Shown here: one piece after another, positions 18,468-27,076 of the stretch
Layout of the letters: each line of letters opens with the position of its first letter
How positions within the stretch are numbered: the stretch's first letter is position 1
DNA from: Roseomonas sp.
Lineage (GTDB): Bacteria > Pseudomonadota > Alphaproteobacteria > Acetobacterales > Acetobacteraceae
Direction of reading: 5' to 3'
Length of the DNA stretch: 55,854 nucleotides
Assembly (NCBI GenBank): GCA_020249465.1
Contig: JADCFP010000091.1
Span: 1 to 55,854 of the forward strand
Translations under genes and position numbers: made by a program
Notes under the pieces: model-generated
What the model saw: only the letters and a program-made list of their open reading frames with translations
The model's database searches: none
Told to the model about the DNA's origin: nothing

Positions 18468-19559
18468 ATGCCAAATGCCGAATCGCCCGGGCCGTCGCCA
18501 ACGCGCCATACGCAAACCGCCATGCTCGCAGAAAGGGCAGCGGTTTTGCTGCTGCTGGCCTTGCTGCTCTATGGCGTCATTCGCGTGCTGGAGCCATTCG
18601 GCCTTGCCATTGCGTTTGGCGCCTTTATCGCCATCGGTACCTGGCCGCTTAGGGATGCGATGGTGAAGCGCGGTATCCCACGCAGTATCGCTGCAACCCT
18701 TATGCTCTTGGTGCTGATCCTGTCTTTGGCGATACCGGCGCTAGCGCTGACGCCGGAGTTGGGTGGGCAAATCGCGCATGCTGCAAAAGTCGCGCGCGAA
18801 TTATTGGCGGGCCTGCCGGAAGCGCCGCCCACCTGGCTTTCTGGGCTTCCGTTGGTGGGTGGTGCCATCAGCAATTGGTGGCCGCAATTGCTGCATTTTC
18901 AGGGCGATTTTTCGGAATTGCTGGCGCCGTATGCCGGGCGTATCACCAGCCTTTTGGTGGATATCGGCCAGGCGGCGGCCGGGAGTGTGGTGCAAATCCT
19001 GCTCGCGCTGATTGTCGCCACTGCCTTCTGGGTCAGTGGCGACAAGCTGGCCGATGAGGTGAACGACATCGCCGCGCGCCTTGGCGGTGACACCGGGCGC
19101 AATGCGGTCAGTGCAGCCGAAGGCGCGGTGCGCGGTGTGGCCTGGGGCATTGTTGGCACCGGCATCATCCAGGCCATGCTGATGGGCATTGGCCTTGCCA
19201 TTGCGGGCGTGCCTGGCGTTGGCGTCATTTCCTTCCTGACGCTGATCTTTTCCATCAGCCAGATCTTGGGACCGCTGGTGGTGGTCGCCTGGCTTGGCGC
19301 GGCGGCTTGGCTCTACAGTGAAGGTCAGATGGTTTGGGCCATTTTCATGGGGCTTTGGGGGCTGATCATGGTCTCGGGCAGCGACAATATCGTGCGGCCT
19401 TTGCTGATCAAACGCAGCAGCGAAATGCCATTATCCCTGATTATTCTTGGCGTTTTTGGCGGCTTGATCGCCTTTGGCTTCCTTGGGCTATTCATCGGCC
19501 CTGCCTTGCTTGCTGTCGCGCATGGGCTGCTCAAGGCTTGGCGCAGCGCCGAAAGCTGA
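18468..19559 (+). CDS. AI-2E family (PerM/UPF0118) transporter, second copy
   Basis: Polytopic membrane protein of 363 residues. The N-terminal 16 residues are polar, then two helices (AAVLLLLALLLYGVIRVLEP; IAFGAFIAIGTWPL), a third from ATLMLLVLILSLAIPALAL, an amphipathic middle region, and a C-terminal cluster with GVPGVGVISFLTLIFSISQILGPLVVV and the family motif SDNIVRPLLIKRSSEMPL. AGGAG is 7 bases before ATG 18468. It is distinct in sequence from the copy at 5388. It follows the kinase/regulator pair by 64 bp in the same direction and may be co-transcribed with it. The substrate is unknown. Confidence 0.9.
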   Translation: MPNAESPGPSPTRHTQTAMLAERAAVLLLLALLLYGVIRVLEPFGLAIAFGAFIAIGTWPLRDAMVKRGIPRSIAATLMLLVLILSLAIPALALTPELGGQIAHAAKVARELLAGLPEAPPTWLSGLPLVGGAISNWWPQLLHFQGDFSELLAPYAGRITSLLVDIGQAAAGSVVQILLALIVATAFWVSGDKLADEVNDIAARLGGDTGRNAVSAAEGAVRGVAWGIVGTGIIQAMLMGIGLAIAGVPGVGVISFLTLIFSISQILGPLVVVAWLGAAAWLYSEGQMVWAIFMGLWGLIMVSGSDNIVRPLLIKRSSEMPLSLIILGVFGGLIAFGFLGLFIGPALLAVAHGLLKAWRSAES

Positions 19560-19630
19560 AACCTACGGGGCTGGCAAAGCCCGCATCCCGCGTTATGACT
19601 AGCCCGAAGAAAGGGCAGGAGAGAGACCCC

Positions 19631-20704
19631 ATGGCCACACGCAAGCATCGCATCGCCGTCATCCCCGGGGATGGCATTGGCAAGGAAACCACGCCCGAAG
19701 GGCTTCGCGTGCTGGATGCCGCGGCGCGGCGCTTCGGTTTTGAATTGGAACTGACGCATTACGATTGGTCCTGCGAAACCTACGCCAAGACCGGCAAGAT
19801 GATGCCGGATGATGGTATGGATCGGCTGAAGGATAGCGACAGCATTTTCCTGGGCGCCGTAGGCTGGCCCGGCGTGCCGGATCATGTCTCGCTTTGGGGT
19901 TTGCTTATCCCGATCCGGCGCGGCTTCGACCAATATGTGAATCTGCGCCCATGCCGGTTGCTGCCGGGGGCGACCACGCCGCTCGCGAACCGTGGCCCCA
20001 AGGATATTGATTTTATCGTGGTGCGCGAGAATACGGAAGGCGAGTATTCGTCAAGCGGCGGGCGCATGTTTGCGGGGACGGACCGCGAATTCGTCTCCCA
20101 GGAAAGCGTCTTTACGCGCATTGGTGTGGATCGCGTGCTGCGCTATGCTTTTGAATTGGCCCAGACCCGCGCGCGCAAGAAGGTGACGAGTGCCACGAAA
20201 TCCAATGGTATCACCTTCACCATGCCCTATTGGGATGAACGCTTTGCCGAAATGGCCAAGAATTATCCCGGCATCACCACGGATCAGTTCCATATTGATA
20301 TTCTCTGCGCCCATTTCGTGCAGCATCCGGATTGGTTTGATGTGGTGGTCGGGTCCAACCTGTTCGGTGATATCCTGTCAGACCTTGGGCCGGCGGTGGC
20401 GGGTTCCATCGGCATTGCGGCGAGTGCCAATATCAACCCCGAAAAGCGCTTCCCTTCCATGTTCGAACCCGTGCATGGCAGCGCGCCGGATATCGCGGGC
20501 AAATTCATCTGCAACCCGATCGGGCAGATCTGGTCGGGCGCGATCATGCTGGAACACTTGGGGGAAAAGCAGGCCGCGGATGCTATCCTAGCGGTGATTG
20601 AAAAGCTGCTGGCGGAAGGTGGCCCGCGCACGCGTGACATGGGCGGGCAGGCCGGCACGGCGGATGTCGGCCGCGCGATTGCTGAAGCCGTTGCGAAATT
20701 CTGA
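19631..20704 (+). CDS. Tartrate/D-malate dehydrogenase (DmlA/TtuC-like)
   Basis: NAD- and divalent-metal-dependent beta-decarboxylating dehydrogenase of the isopropylmalate/isocitrate family, 357 aa. Visible are IPGDGIGKE, the substrate-binding NLRPCRLLPG (in place of LeuB's leucine-specific loop), VVRENTEGEYSS, the catalytic Lys region KSNGITFTMPYWDE, NLFGDILSDL with metal Asp, and FEPVHGSAPDIAGK. The tartrate/D-malate subgroup shows VRENTEGEYS and W in MPYWDE, which favours D-malate or tartrate over 3-isopropylmalate. AGGAGAGAG precedes the ATG. It ends just before a terminator hairpin facing phaA. Confidence 0.87.
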   Translation: MATRKHRIAVIPGDGIGKETTPEGLRVLDAAARRFGFELELTHYDWSCETYAKTGKMMPDDGMDRLKDSDSIFLGAVGWPGVPDHVSLWGLLIPIRRGFDQYVNLRPCRLLPGATTPLANRGPKDIDFIVVRENTEGEYSSSGGRMFAGTDREFVSQESVFTRIGVDRVLRYAFELAQTRARKKVTSATKSNGITFTMPYWDERFAEMAKNYPGITTDQFHIDILCAHFVQHPDWFDVVVGSNLFGDILSDLGPAVAGSIGIAASANINPEKRFPSMFEPVHGSAPDIAGKFICNPIGQIWSGAIMLEHLGEKQAADAILAVIEKLLAEGGPRTRDMGGQAGTADVGRAIAEAVAKF

Positions 20705-20709
20705 CCGGC

Positions 20710-20752
20710 AAAAAACGAAGGGTTCGCCGGAACAAACCGGCGAGCCCATTTT
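20710..20752 (-). terminator. Terminator of the phaA operon
   Basis: An 11-bp stem, GGGTTCGCCGG (20720-20730) with CCGGCGAGCCC (20737-20747), has one wobble or mismatch. Read on the minus strand it is followed by TTCGTTTTTTG, a good U-tract. On the plus strand the tail is only ATTTTCG, so it may also weakly end the dehydrogenase gene. Confidence 0.7.
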
Positions 20753-20779
20753 CGTAACACAATAAGCGTAGGAAGCGGC

Positions 20780-21952
20780 TTACCGCTCCAGGCACATGGC
20801 AACACCCATGCCGCCACCGATGCAAAGCGTCGCCAGCGCCTTCTTCGCGCCGCGCTTTTGCATCTCAAACAACAGCGTCGTCAGCACGCGCGCACCGGAA
20901 GCGCCAATCGGGTGGCCAATGGCAATGGCGCCGCCATTCACATTCACCTTGCTGGTATCCCAGCCCAGATCCTTGTTCACGGCGATGGCCTGCGCAGCGA
21001 AAGCCTCATTCGCTTCAATCAAGTCGAGATCATCAATCTTCCAACCTGCCTTGGCGAGGGCCTTGCGCGATGCTGGGATGGGGCCAGTGCCCATGATGGA
21101 AGGATCAACGCCCGCCGTCGCCCAGGAAACGATGCGCGCCAGTGGCGTGATGCCGCGCTTGGCAGCTTCGGCAGCCGTCATCACCACCACCGCCGCCGCG
21201 CCGTCATTGATGCCGGAAGCATTGCCGGCGGTGACAGACCCATCCTTGGCGAAGGCGGGGCGCAGCTTGCCCAGGATTTCCATGGTCGTATCCGGCTTCG
21301 GATATTCATCGGAGGACACAACCACATCGCCCTTGCGGCCCTTCACCGTGACCGGGGTGATTTCATCGGCGAAACGGCCTGCCGCCATCGCCTCGCCCGC
21401 CTTGCGCTGCGAGTTAAAGGCGAATTGATCCTGTTCATCGCGCGTGATCTGGAAGGCGCGGGCGACGTTTTCCGCCGTATTGCCCATGTGATAGCCATGG
21501 AAGGCATCCATCAGCCCATCACGCAGCATGGTATCCATCAGGGAAAGATCACCCATCTTCTGCCCGGCGCGGAGCTGCTGCGCATGCGGCGCCTGGGTCA
21601 TGCTTTCCTGACCGCCTGCGACAACAATGCGCGCATCGCCGGTCGCGATCTGCTGCGCTGCCAAGGCAACGGCGCGCAGGCCTGAACCGCAAAGCTGGTT
21701 GATGCCAAAGGCCGTGTGTTCCACCGGAATGCCAGCATTCACGGAAGCCTGCCGCGCCGGGTTCTGCCCCGCACCGGCGGCGAGAATCTGGCCCAGAATC
21801 ACCTCATCCACTTCCGCGCCCTCAATACGGGCGCGTTCCATGGCGGCCTTGATGGCAACCGTGCCCAGCGCGTGCGCGGGCAGAGAGGCAAAAGCCCCGT
21901 TGAAAGCGCCAACCGGCGTACGGGCGGCAGAAGCGATGACGATTTCAGTCAT
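20780..21952 (-). CDS. phaA: Acetyl-CoA C-acetyltransferase (beta-ketothiolase)
   Basis: Condenses two acetyl-CoA to acetoacetyl-CoA, the first step to polyhydroxybutyrate. At 390 aa it is the usual length. The acylated nucleophile Cys is in [21 protein letters not shown] carries the His, and the second Cys is in [15 protein letters not shown] and the N-terminal [15 protein letters not shown] are typical of PhaA/AtoB. The ATG at 21952 follows GAGGAAGGA. It is last in a minus-strand row after the PhaE- and PhaC-like genes. No acetoacetyl-CoA reductase (phaB) gene is in the window. Confidence 0.93.
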   Translation of the reverse strand: MTEIVIASAARTPVGAFNGAFASLPAHALGTVAIKAAMERARIEGAEVDEVILGQILAAGAGQNPARQASVNAGIPVEHTAFGINQLCGSGLRAVALAAQQIATGDARIVVAGGQESMTQAPHAQQLRAGQKMGDLSLMDTMLRDGLMDAFHGYHMGNTAENVARAFQITRDEQDQFAFNSQRKAGEAMAAGRFADEITPVTVKGRKGDVVVSSDEYPKPDTTMEILGKLRPAFAKDGSVTAGNASGINDGAAAVVVMTAAEAAKRGITPLARIVSWATAGVDPSIMGTGPIPASRKALAKAGWKIDDLDLIEANEAFAAQAIAVNKDLGWDTSKVNVNGGAIAIGHPIGASGARVLTTLLFEMQKRGAKKALATLCIGGGMGVAMCLER

Positions 21953-21997
21953 TGGGGGGATATCCTTCCTCAAGAATGGGTCATTTGCAGCTTGGTA

Positions 21998-23131
21998 TCA
22001 CAAACCGCGCATCCAGTCGCGCAAGGGCTGCCACAGCGCGGTTTCGGCCGCAACGCCGGCGACCATGCCGATATGCCCCGCCGGCGCCATATGCAGCTTG
22101 ACCTGACGCAAGCGGCCGGTCAGCGCCAGGGCAGAGGCTGGCGGCACAATGCGGTCCCGATGCGGAATGGCGGCGAAGGCGGGGCCCTGCCAAAAGGCCG
22201 GGTCCACCACCTGCCCGGCGACGCGCCACGCAAGACTCGCCGGTTCATTCCGCCCATACCAGCCGCCAACGCATTGCCGCGCCACCGGGGCGGCCAGGGG
22301 CACGCCATCATTCAGCCAATCCTCCAGCGCGACGAAGCGTCGCGCGGCGGGGGATGCCTGATCAAGCCGACCGAAAGCCCGGAACTTTTCAGCAATGCCA
22401 AAGGGATCGAGGCTGGCAAACAGGGTTTGCAGCACATCCACCGGCAGCGCGCCGGTTGGTTCCATGAGCGCCTCCAGCCCCGGCAGGGCAGCAGCCGCGG
22501 CGCGGGCGCGCGCTTCGCCATCCGGCCCGGCATGAAAATCCCAAGGGGTCGCCAGCAATGCCAGGCCGCGCACCAAATCCGGCCGACGCAGCGCGAGTGC
22601 CAAGCCAAGCAAGCCTCCCATGCAATAGCCGGCCAGGATTACCGGCCCCGGCGCGGCCATCAGCGCGCGTTCCAGCCGCCCAGCGATGTAATCCGTCAGG
22701 GTGAAGTGCCGTTCGGCCTCACCGGGCCAGCCCCAATCGAGCAAAAGGGTGCGAAACCCCTGCCCCGGCAGCCAGCGCAGCAGGGATGCTTCAGGCATCA
22801 GATCAAGCACATAGGCGCGGTTCACCAGCGAAGGCACAAAGACCACGCAGGGCCCCTGCCCGCCATAATCCAGCAATCTGCTGTCTTCCTCGGCCCAAAT
22901 CGCCGGCACTGGCGGCGCCTGACGCTCAAACGGATGGCGCCGATAGGCCGCGAGCCCCGCCACCAGCGCCCGATCCGCCCGCAGCAGCCGGTTCAGAACC
23001 GCGCCGCGAAACGCCTCAGGCGCGTGGCCTGCGCTGGCGAGGGCGGCGCTGATTCGCGCGGCTTCCGCCTGCCCCGCTTTCGAGATCGGCCAGGCGCCGT
23101 TCCAGGGTGGCGAGCCGTTCGGCCATGGCAT
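21998..23131 (-). CDS. PHA-synthase-like alpha/beta hydrolase (short PhaC-like)
   Basis: A ~377-residue alpha/beta-fold protein with the lipase-box variant GYCMGG, where Cys replaces Ser as in PHA synthases. Downstream are RDRIVPP (candidate Asp) and PAGHIGMV (catalytic His), giving the Cys-Asp-His triad of PhaC. FVPSLVNRAYVLDLMPEASLLRWL and LLDWGWPG are also PhaC-like. The length and the small upstream partner resemble class III enzymes (PhaC plus PhaE). The start is uncertain. The frame stays open to 23293, overlapping the upstream gene; I chose ATG 23131, and ATG 23158 is an alternative. Product polymer and activity are inferred. Confidence 0.8.
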   Translation of the reverse strand: MPWPNGSPPWNGAWPISKAGQAEAARISAALASAGHAPEAFRGAVLNRLLRADRALVAGLAAYRRHPFERQAPPVPAIWAEEDSRLLDYGGQGPCVVFVPSLVNRAYVLDLMPEASLLRWLPGQGFRTLLLDWGWPGEAERHFTLTDYIAGRLERALMAAPGPVILAGYCMGGLLGLALALRRPDLVRGLALLATPWDFHAGPDGEARARAAAAALPGLEALMEPTGALPVDVLQTLFASLDPFGIAEKFRAFGRLDQASPAARRFVALEDWLNDGVPLAAPVARQCVGGWYGRNEPASLAWRVAGQVVDPAFWQGPAFAAIPHRDRIVPPASALALTGRLRQVKLHMAPAGHIGMVAGVAAETALWQPLRDWMRGL

Positions 23132-23417
23132 CCCGGGCAGCGCCCCCGCTGCCGCCATGGCCCGTATCCCCGCCAGCCCCAGATGGAGCGGCAGCGGGCG
23201 CGGGCCGCGGCGGCGAAGCGGCGCTGTCATGCGGCGCGCCACCCGGCGTGAAGGGCTTGCTGAATTGCGCTGCCGCCCGGAACCAGGCCGCACCTAGCGA
23301 GGCGAAAGCGGCCCATCTTTCGGCCAATTCCGTATCGGCGGCGAGGCCGGCCACCTCGCTCTGCCAGAGCGCGATCCAGTCTTCCGCAAGCTTTTCGAGA
23401 TCCTCGGGGCCAGCCAT
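23016..23417 (-). CDS. Small PhaE-like PHA-synthase partner (hypothetical)
   Basis: A 133-residue protein. The acidic helical N-terminus contains conserved-looking Trp (DWIALWQSEVAGL, then ERWAAFASLGAAWFRAAA). The middle is a Gly/Ala/Pro-rich linker, then a coiled-coil heptad run MAERLATLERRLADLES and a basic tail. This plan matches PhaE/PHA-synthase subunit proteins (PF09712-like), where the C-terminal coiled coil contacts PhaC. The ATG lies 57 bp from the TTGCACTGCAA box, and the coding sequence overlaps the PhaC-like frame by about 116 bp. Function is by context and shape only. Confidence 0.65.
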   Translation of the reverse strand: MAGPEDLEKLAEDWIALWQSEVAGLAADTELAERWAAFASLGAAWFRAAAQFSKPFTPGGAPHDSAASPPRPAPAAAPSGAGGDTGHGGSGGAARDAMAERLATLERRLADLESGAGGSRANQRRPRQRRPRA

Positions 23418-23473
23418 CGCTTAGGCTTATAACCGCATCCGCCCAGGCGCGATATGACCAGAAGGGCGCGTTT

Positions 23474-23484
23474 TTGCACTGCAA
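23474..23484. promoter_or_regulatory. Candidate PhaR operator between phaR and the PhaE-like gene
   Basis: TTGCACTGCAA is a perfect 5-bp-arm palindrome around a central C. It lies 71 bp upstream of phaR and 57 bp upstream of the divergent PhaE-like gene. PhaR is known to repress its own and other pha genes through TGC/GCA inverted repeats near such promoters. The TGCACTGCAA core recurs upstream of the patatin gene at 7526-7535. Confidence 0.55.
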
Positions 23485-23554
23485 CAGGCTTTCGCTTTGC
23501 GTTATGTAACGTGCTAGGTCCAATCCAGAACCGCAAAAGCCGAGGCAAGCACCC

Positions 23555-24151
23555 ATGTCTGGTCGTCAATCCCCCGAATCCGGCGAGCAGAAGGCGCTGC
23601 CCCCGATTGTTGTCAAGAAATACGCGAATCGGCGGCTCTACAACACTGAAACCTCATCCTATGTCACTTTGGATGATCTGGCCGCCATGGTTCGCGACGG
23701 CCGGGATTTCGTGGTTTATGACGCCAAATCCGGCGAAGACCTGACCCGCAGCGTGCTGACGCAAATCATCGTGGAACAGGAGGGCAAGGGGCAGAATATG
23801 TTGCCCACCTCGGTCCTCCGGCAATTGATCGGGCTTTATGGCGATAATCTGCAATCGCTCGTGCCGCGCTATCTGGAAGCGGCCATGGCATCCTTCTCGC
23901 AGCAACAGGAACAGATGCGCGATACGCTGAGCAAGACCATGAGCGGCTTCATGCCCTTCCCGTCGAGTGTTTCGGATATGCAGGAAGTCAGCAAACAGAA
24001 TATCGCCATGATGGAACGCGCGATGAGTTTGTTTACCCCTTTCGCGCGACGCGAGGAAAACGCCCCGAGCGATGAAACCGAGGCGTTAAAGAAAGAAATT
24101 GAGACACTGCGCGGCGAATTGGCGGCGCTGAAATCGCGCAACAAGGGCTGA
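23555..24151 (+). CDS. phaR: Polyhydroxyalkanoate synthesis repressor PhaR
   Basis: Polymer-responsive repressor of 198 aa. The N-terminal DNA-binding (PHB/PHA accumulation regulator) domain is plain: IVVKKYANRRLYNTETSSYVTLDDLA, then VRDGRDFVVYDAKSGEDLTRSVLTQII. This is followed by the PHB_acc region GQNMLPTSVLRQLIGLYGDNLQ. The C-terminus is helical with hydrophobic Met/Phe-rich segments (MSGFMPFPSSV, MSLFTPF) suited to granule binding, and a final coiled coil. In this family PhaR leaves DNA when it binds nascent polymer, releasing phasin and synthesis genes. GAGG lies ~10 bases before the ATG. It is divergent from the PhaE-like/PhaC-like/phaA genes. Confidence 0.95.
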   Translation: MSGRQSPESGEQKALPPIVVKKYANRRLYNTETSSYVTLDDLAAMVRDGRDFVVYDAKSGEDLTRSVLTQIIVEQEGKGQNMLPTSVLRQLIGLYGDNLQSLVPRYLEAAMASFSQQQEQMRDTLSKTMSGFMPFPSSVSDMQEVSKQNIAMMERAMSLFTPFARREENAPSDETEALKKEIETLRGELAALKSRNKG

Positions 24152-24253
24152 TGGCGTTGTTTTTTTGAGGCGCATCTTCACCGCTTGATCATCTATGCCA
24201 CGCATAATCCGCACTCAGTACGGGGCATGATGCCCCGCTGAGGAATCGGGTTG

Positions 24254-24715
24254 ATGGACAGCATCGTCGAAATTGCAGAATCATTCCGGCAGGGTGAGAC
24301 CGGGATCGCCGAAGTGGTCTCCACCCAAAGGGCCAATGCCGCCGATAAGCATGTAGGTGCCCGCATTCGCGAAAGGCGCACCATGCTTGGCCTGTCGCAA
24401 CAGCAATTGGCCAAGATGATCGGCGTCACCTATCAGCAGGCGCATAAATATGAACGCGGGCTGAACCGCATTTCCGCCGGCCGGCTTTACGGCATTGCGC
24501 AGGTTTTGGGCGTGCCGATTTCCTGGTTCTTTGAAGGGCTGAAATCCGAAACCGCCGATCCTTCCATGTCTCAGCGCCAGCGCATGTGCCTGGAACTCGC
24601 GCGCAATTTTGCGCTGATTGACAATGACAAGCACCAGGAAGCGCTGAGCCAAATGGCGCGCGCCTTGGCTGCCCAGGCCCAGGCCGTGGCGCGGAGCGGT
24701 GTGGCGGGCGAATAA
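24254..24715 (+). CDS. XRE-family helix-turn-helix regulator (PraR-like)
   Basis: A 153-residue regulator with a single Cro/C1-type HTH: VGARIRERRTMLGLSQQQLAKMIGVTYQQAHKYERG, then NRISAGRLYGIAQVLGVPISWFFE. The segment order and the WFFE end match the PraR group common in alphaproteobacteria, where members control biofilm or surface traits. The N-terminal 30 residues and C-terminal 50 residues are helical and variable. GAGGAA precedes the ATG at 24254; a TTG one codon earlier is less likely. It lies between phaR and xseA, all on the plus strand. Confidence 0.9.
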   Translation: MDSIVEIAESFRQGETGIAEVVSTQRANAADKHVGARIRERRTMLGLSQQQLAKMIGVTYQQAHKYERGLNRISAGRLYGIAQVLGVPISWFFEGLKSETADPSMSQRQRMCLELARNFALIDNDKHQEALSQMARALAAQAQAVARSGVAGE

Positions 24716-24775
24716 GCGCGCTTTCGCCTTTGGGGGCTGATTCCAACGCCCCCCAATCCCGGCTAGATTCGGCCC

Positions 24776-26197
24776 ATGGACGAATCCCGGCCGAATAACA
24801 TCCCCGAATATGGCGTCGCCGATCTGGCCGGCGCCATTCGCCGTACGCTGGAAGGCGCTTTTGGGCGGGTTCGCCTGCGCGGTGAAATCACCGAAATGAA
24901 GCGCTATCCTTCCGGGCATATCTATCTGTCGCTCAAGGATCAGGAAGCGAAGATCGAAGCCGTTATATGGAAAGGCTCGGTGCGCAGTATCGGCACCATG
25001 CCGGAAAACGGCGTGGAGATGATCGCGACGGGCCGCATTTCCACCTATGCAGATCGGTCAAAATATCAGCTGGTGATTGAAAGGCTCGAATATGCCGGCG
25101 AAGGCGCGCTGCTGGCGCGGATTGAAGCGCTGCGCAAACGCCTGCTGGAAGAAGGGCTGTTTGATGAGGCCCGCAAGCGCCCCTTGCCGCTTTTGCCGCG
25201 CGTGATTGGCGTAATCACCAGCGAAAAAGGCGCTGTCATTCAGGATATTCGCACCACCATCGCGCGGCGCTTTCCACGCCATATCCTGCTTTGGCCGGTC
25301 GCGGTGCAGGGCCAGGGCGCAGCGGAACAGATTGCCGCCGCCATCAGGGGTTTTTCCGCCCTGCCAGCCGGTGGCGCCGTGCCGCGCCCCGATGTGCTGA
25401 TTGTCGCGCGCGGCGGCGGCAGCCTGGAAGACCTGATGGCCTTCAATGAGGAAATCGTCATCCGCGCCGCGGCTGAAAGCTCGATACCGCTGATTTCCGC
25501 CGTGGGGCATGAAACCGACACCACGCTGATTGATTACGCGTCCGACCGCCGCGCACCGACGCCGACCGCCGCCGCTGAATTGGCCGTGCCCGCGCGGGCA
25601 GAGCTTTCCGCCGCGCTGATGCAAACCGGGGCGAGGCTTGGCCAGGCTGCGTCGGGTTTGGTGAATGCCGCACGGCTTCGGCTGCTCCGCGCCGAACGTG
25701 GCTTGCCGGATGTGCCGGCGCGGCTCGCGCAATCGCGCCAACGCCTGGATGATTGGGGCGAAAGACTGCCGCGCGCTGCCGGCACAAGCATCGCCACGCG
25801 GGCGCAGCGGCTTGGCGCGATCCGCATTCCCCATCCTCGCGAAGGCATTCTGGCGCGCCGCGCGGCGGTTGAAGCGCTCGGCCTTCGCCTTGGCAGCGCC
25901 TGGGCGCGGCGGCGCGATGGGCTGGCTGGGGCGCCGGGCCTTACGCGGCTTTCGGCGGCGCCGGTACTGGCGACGCTCCGCCAGCGGCGGACCCAATTGG
26001 AGGGGCTGGCTGCAAGGCTGGAAAGTGCTTCCTATACCTCGGTTTTGGCGCGCGGCTTTGCCTTGGTGCGCGATGCCAAGGGCGCGCCGGTGGTGGCGGC
26101 AGGCGCGATTGCCCCCGGCCAGCCCTTGCGCCTGACCTTCGCCGATGGCGAAGTGGGGGTCAGTGCCGATGGCACGCGCCAAGGACGCCTATTGTGA
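24776..26197 (+). CDS. xseA: Exodeoxyribonuclease VII large subunit
   Basis: Catalytic subunit (473 aa) of the single-strand exonuclease ExoVII. The N-terminal OB-fold includes RVRLRGEITEMKRYPSGHIYLSLKD. The nuclease domain has VIGVITSEKGAVIQDI, RRFPRHILLWPVAVQGQGA, the conserved DVLIVARGGGSLEDLMAFN and SAVGHETDTTLIDYASDRRAPTPTAAAEL split across adjacent strands. A helical region follows and the end has YTSVLARGFALV. Its length is normal. The small subunit gene xseB is not adjacent. Its stop touches the start of the M23 gene. Confidence 0.96.
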   Translation: MDESRPNNIPEYGVADLAGAIRRTLEGAFGRVRLRGEITEMKRYPSGHIYLSLKDQEAKIEAVIWKGSVRSIGTMPENGVEMIATGRISTYADRSKYQLVIERLEYAGEGALLARIEALRKRLLEEGLFDEARKRPLPLLPRVIGVITSEKGAVIQDIRTTIARRFPRHILLWPVAVQGQGAAEQIAAAIRGFSALPAGGAVPRPDVLIVARGGGSLEDLMAFNEEIVIRAAAESSIPLISAVGHETDTTLIDYASDRRAPTPTAAAELAVPARAELSAALMQTGARLGQAASGLVNAARLRLLRAERGLPDVPARLAQSRQRLDDWGERLPRAAGTSIATRAQRLGAIRIPHPREGILARRAAVEALGLRLGSAWARRRDGLAGAPGLTRLSAAPVLATLRQRRTQLEGLAARLESASYTSVLARGFALVRDAKGAPVVAAGAIAPGQPLRLTFADGEVGVSADGTRQGRLL

Positions 26198-27009
26198 TGA
26201 ATGCCCTGCCTCGTCGGCTGCTATTGGCTGCACCTGCCCTGCTGCTGGCCGCACCCGCCCGCGCTGTAACCTTGAATGAGGCCGCGCTGACCCAGGGTGG
26301 CTTTGTGCTGGGCCGTGCCGCGCCGGGGACCAGGCTCGCGCTGGATGGCAAGGCGGTCAGGGTCTCGCCGGCGGGGCAATTTGCCTTTGGCTTCGGGCGC
26401 GATCATGCCGCGCAGGCCCGGCTGGCCATCACGGCCCCGAATGGCACGACGGAAACTCGTTTGCTGAACATCGCCAAGCGCGCCTGGCCGACCGAGAGCA
26501 TTTCCGGCCTGCCCCCAGCCCAAGTGACGCCCGATGCTGAAACCCTGGCGCGCATTGCCCGCGAAAGGGAAAAACTGGGCGCGGTGCGGGCGGTTGAAAC
26601 CGCCCTGACGGGCTTTGCCGAGGGTTTTATCCGCCCCGCCCCTGGACGGATTTCCGGCGTGTTTGGCAGCCAGAGGATCTTGAACGGCCAGCCACGCCAG
26701 CCCCATTACGGGCTGGATTTCGCTGCCCCCACCGGCACGCCGGTGCTGGCCTGTGCCGCCGGGCGCGTCACCCTGGCCGATGAGTTTCATTTCTTTGGCA
26801 AATTGATCGTGCTGGATCATGGGCATGGGGTAAATTCGCTTTACGCCCATTTGTCCGAGGTCTCGGTACGGGAGGGGGAGAGCATCGCCAAGGCGCAAAG
26901 GATCGGCGCCATTGGCATGACGGGCCGCGTGACCGGGCCCCATTTGCATTTCAGCCTGTCCTGGTTCCTGCAATGGCTGGACCCGCAGCCGGTCGTGCTG
27001 CCCGCCTGA
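26197..27009 (+). CDS. M23-family peptidoglycan endopeptidase
   Basis: Exported 270-residue lysostaphin-type Zn peptidase. The signal peptide RRLLLAAPALLLAAPARA is followed by a beta-rich N-domain (residues ~25-90), a helical spacer, and the M23 core with HYGLDFAAP (Zn ligands His, Asp), YAHLSEV and HLHFS. All metal ligands are present, so it should be active in cleaving peptide cross-bridges of the wall. It starts at the ATG overlapping the xseA stop; a GTG one codon earlier would give a GTGA overlap. It ends 67 bp before srfB on the same strand. Confidence 0.9.
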   Translation: MNALPRRLLLAAPALLLAAPARAVTLNEAALTQGGFVLGRAAPGTRLALDGKAVRVSPAGQFAFGFGRDHAAQARLAITAPNGTTETRLLNIAKRAWPTESISGLPPAQVTPDAETLARIAREREKLGAVRAVETALTGFAEGFIRPAPGRISGVFGSQRILNGQPRQPHYGLDFAAPTGTPVLACAAGRVTLADEFHFFGKLIVLDHGHGVNSLYAHLSEVSVREGESIAKAQRIGAIGMTGRVTGPHLHFSLSWFLQWLDPQPVVLPA

Positions 27010-27076
27010 AGTTGCGCCCGATACGGGTGGGCGGCATATTGCTGCAAAGCATACTCTAATTTCGGGATTTTTGGGA

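Noticed and set aside
19631-20704. LeuB 3-isopropylmalate dehydrogenase
   Set aside because: The substrate loop and MPYWDE region fit the tartrate/D-malate group, and no leuC/leuD genes are adjacent.
21716-23251. Open frame of 511 codons on the plus strand opposite the thiolase and PhaC-like genes
   Set aside because: Shadow of coding sequence; composition implausible and it overlaps well-supported minus-strand genes.
24152-24253. Terminator after phaR
   Set aside because: A T-run (TTTTTTT near 24160) is present, but I find only a 4-bp stem before it, too weak to call.
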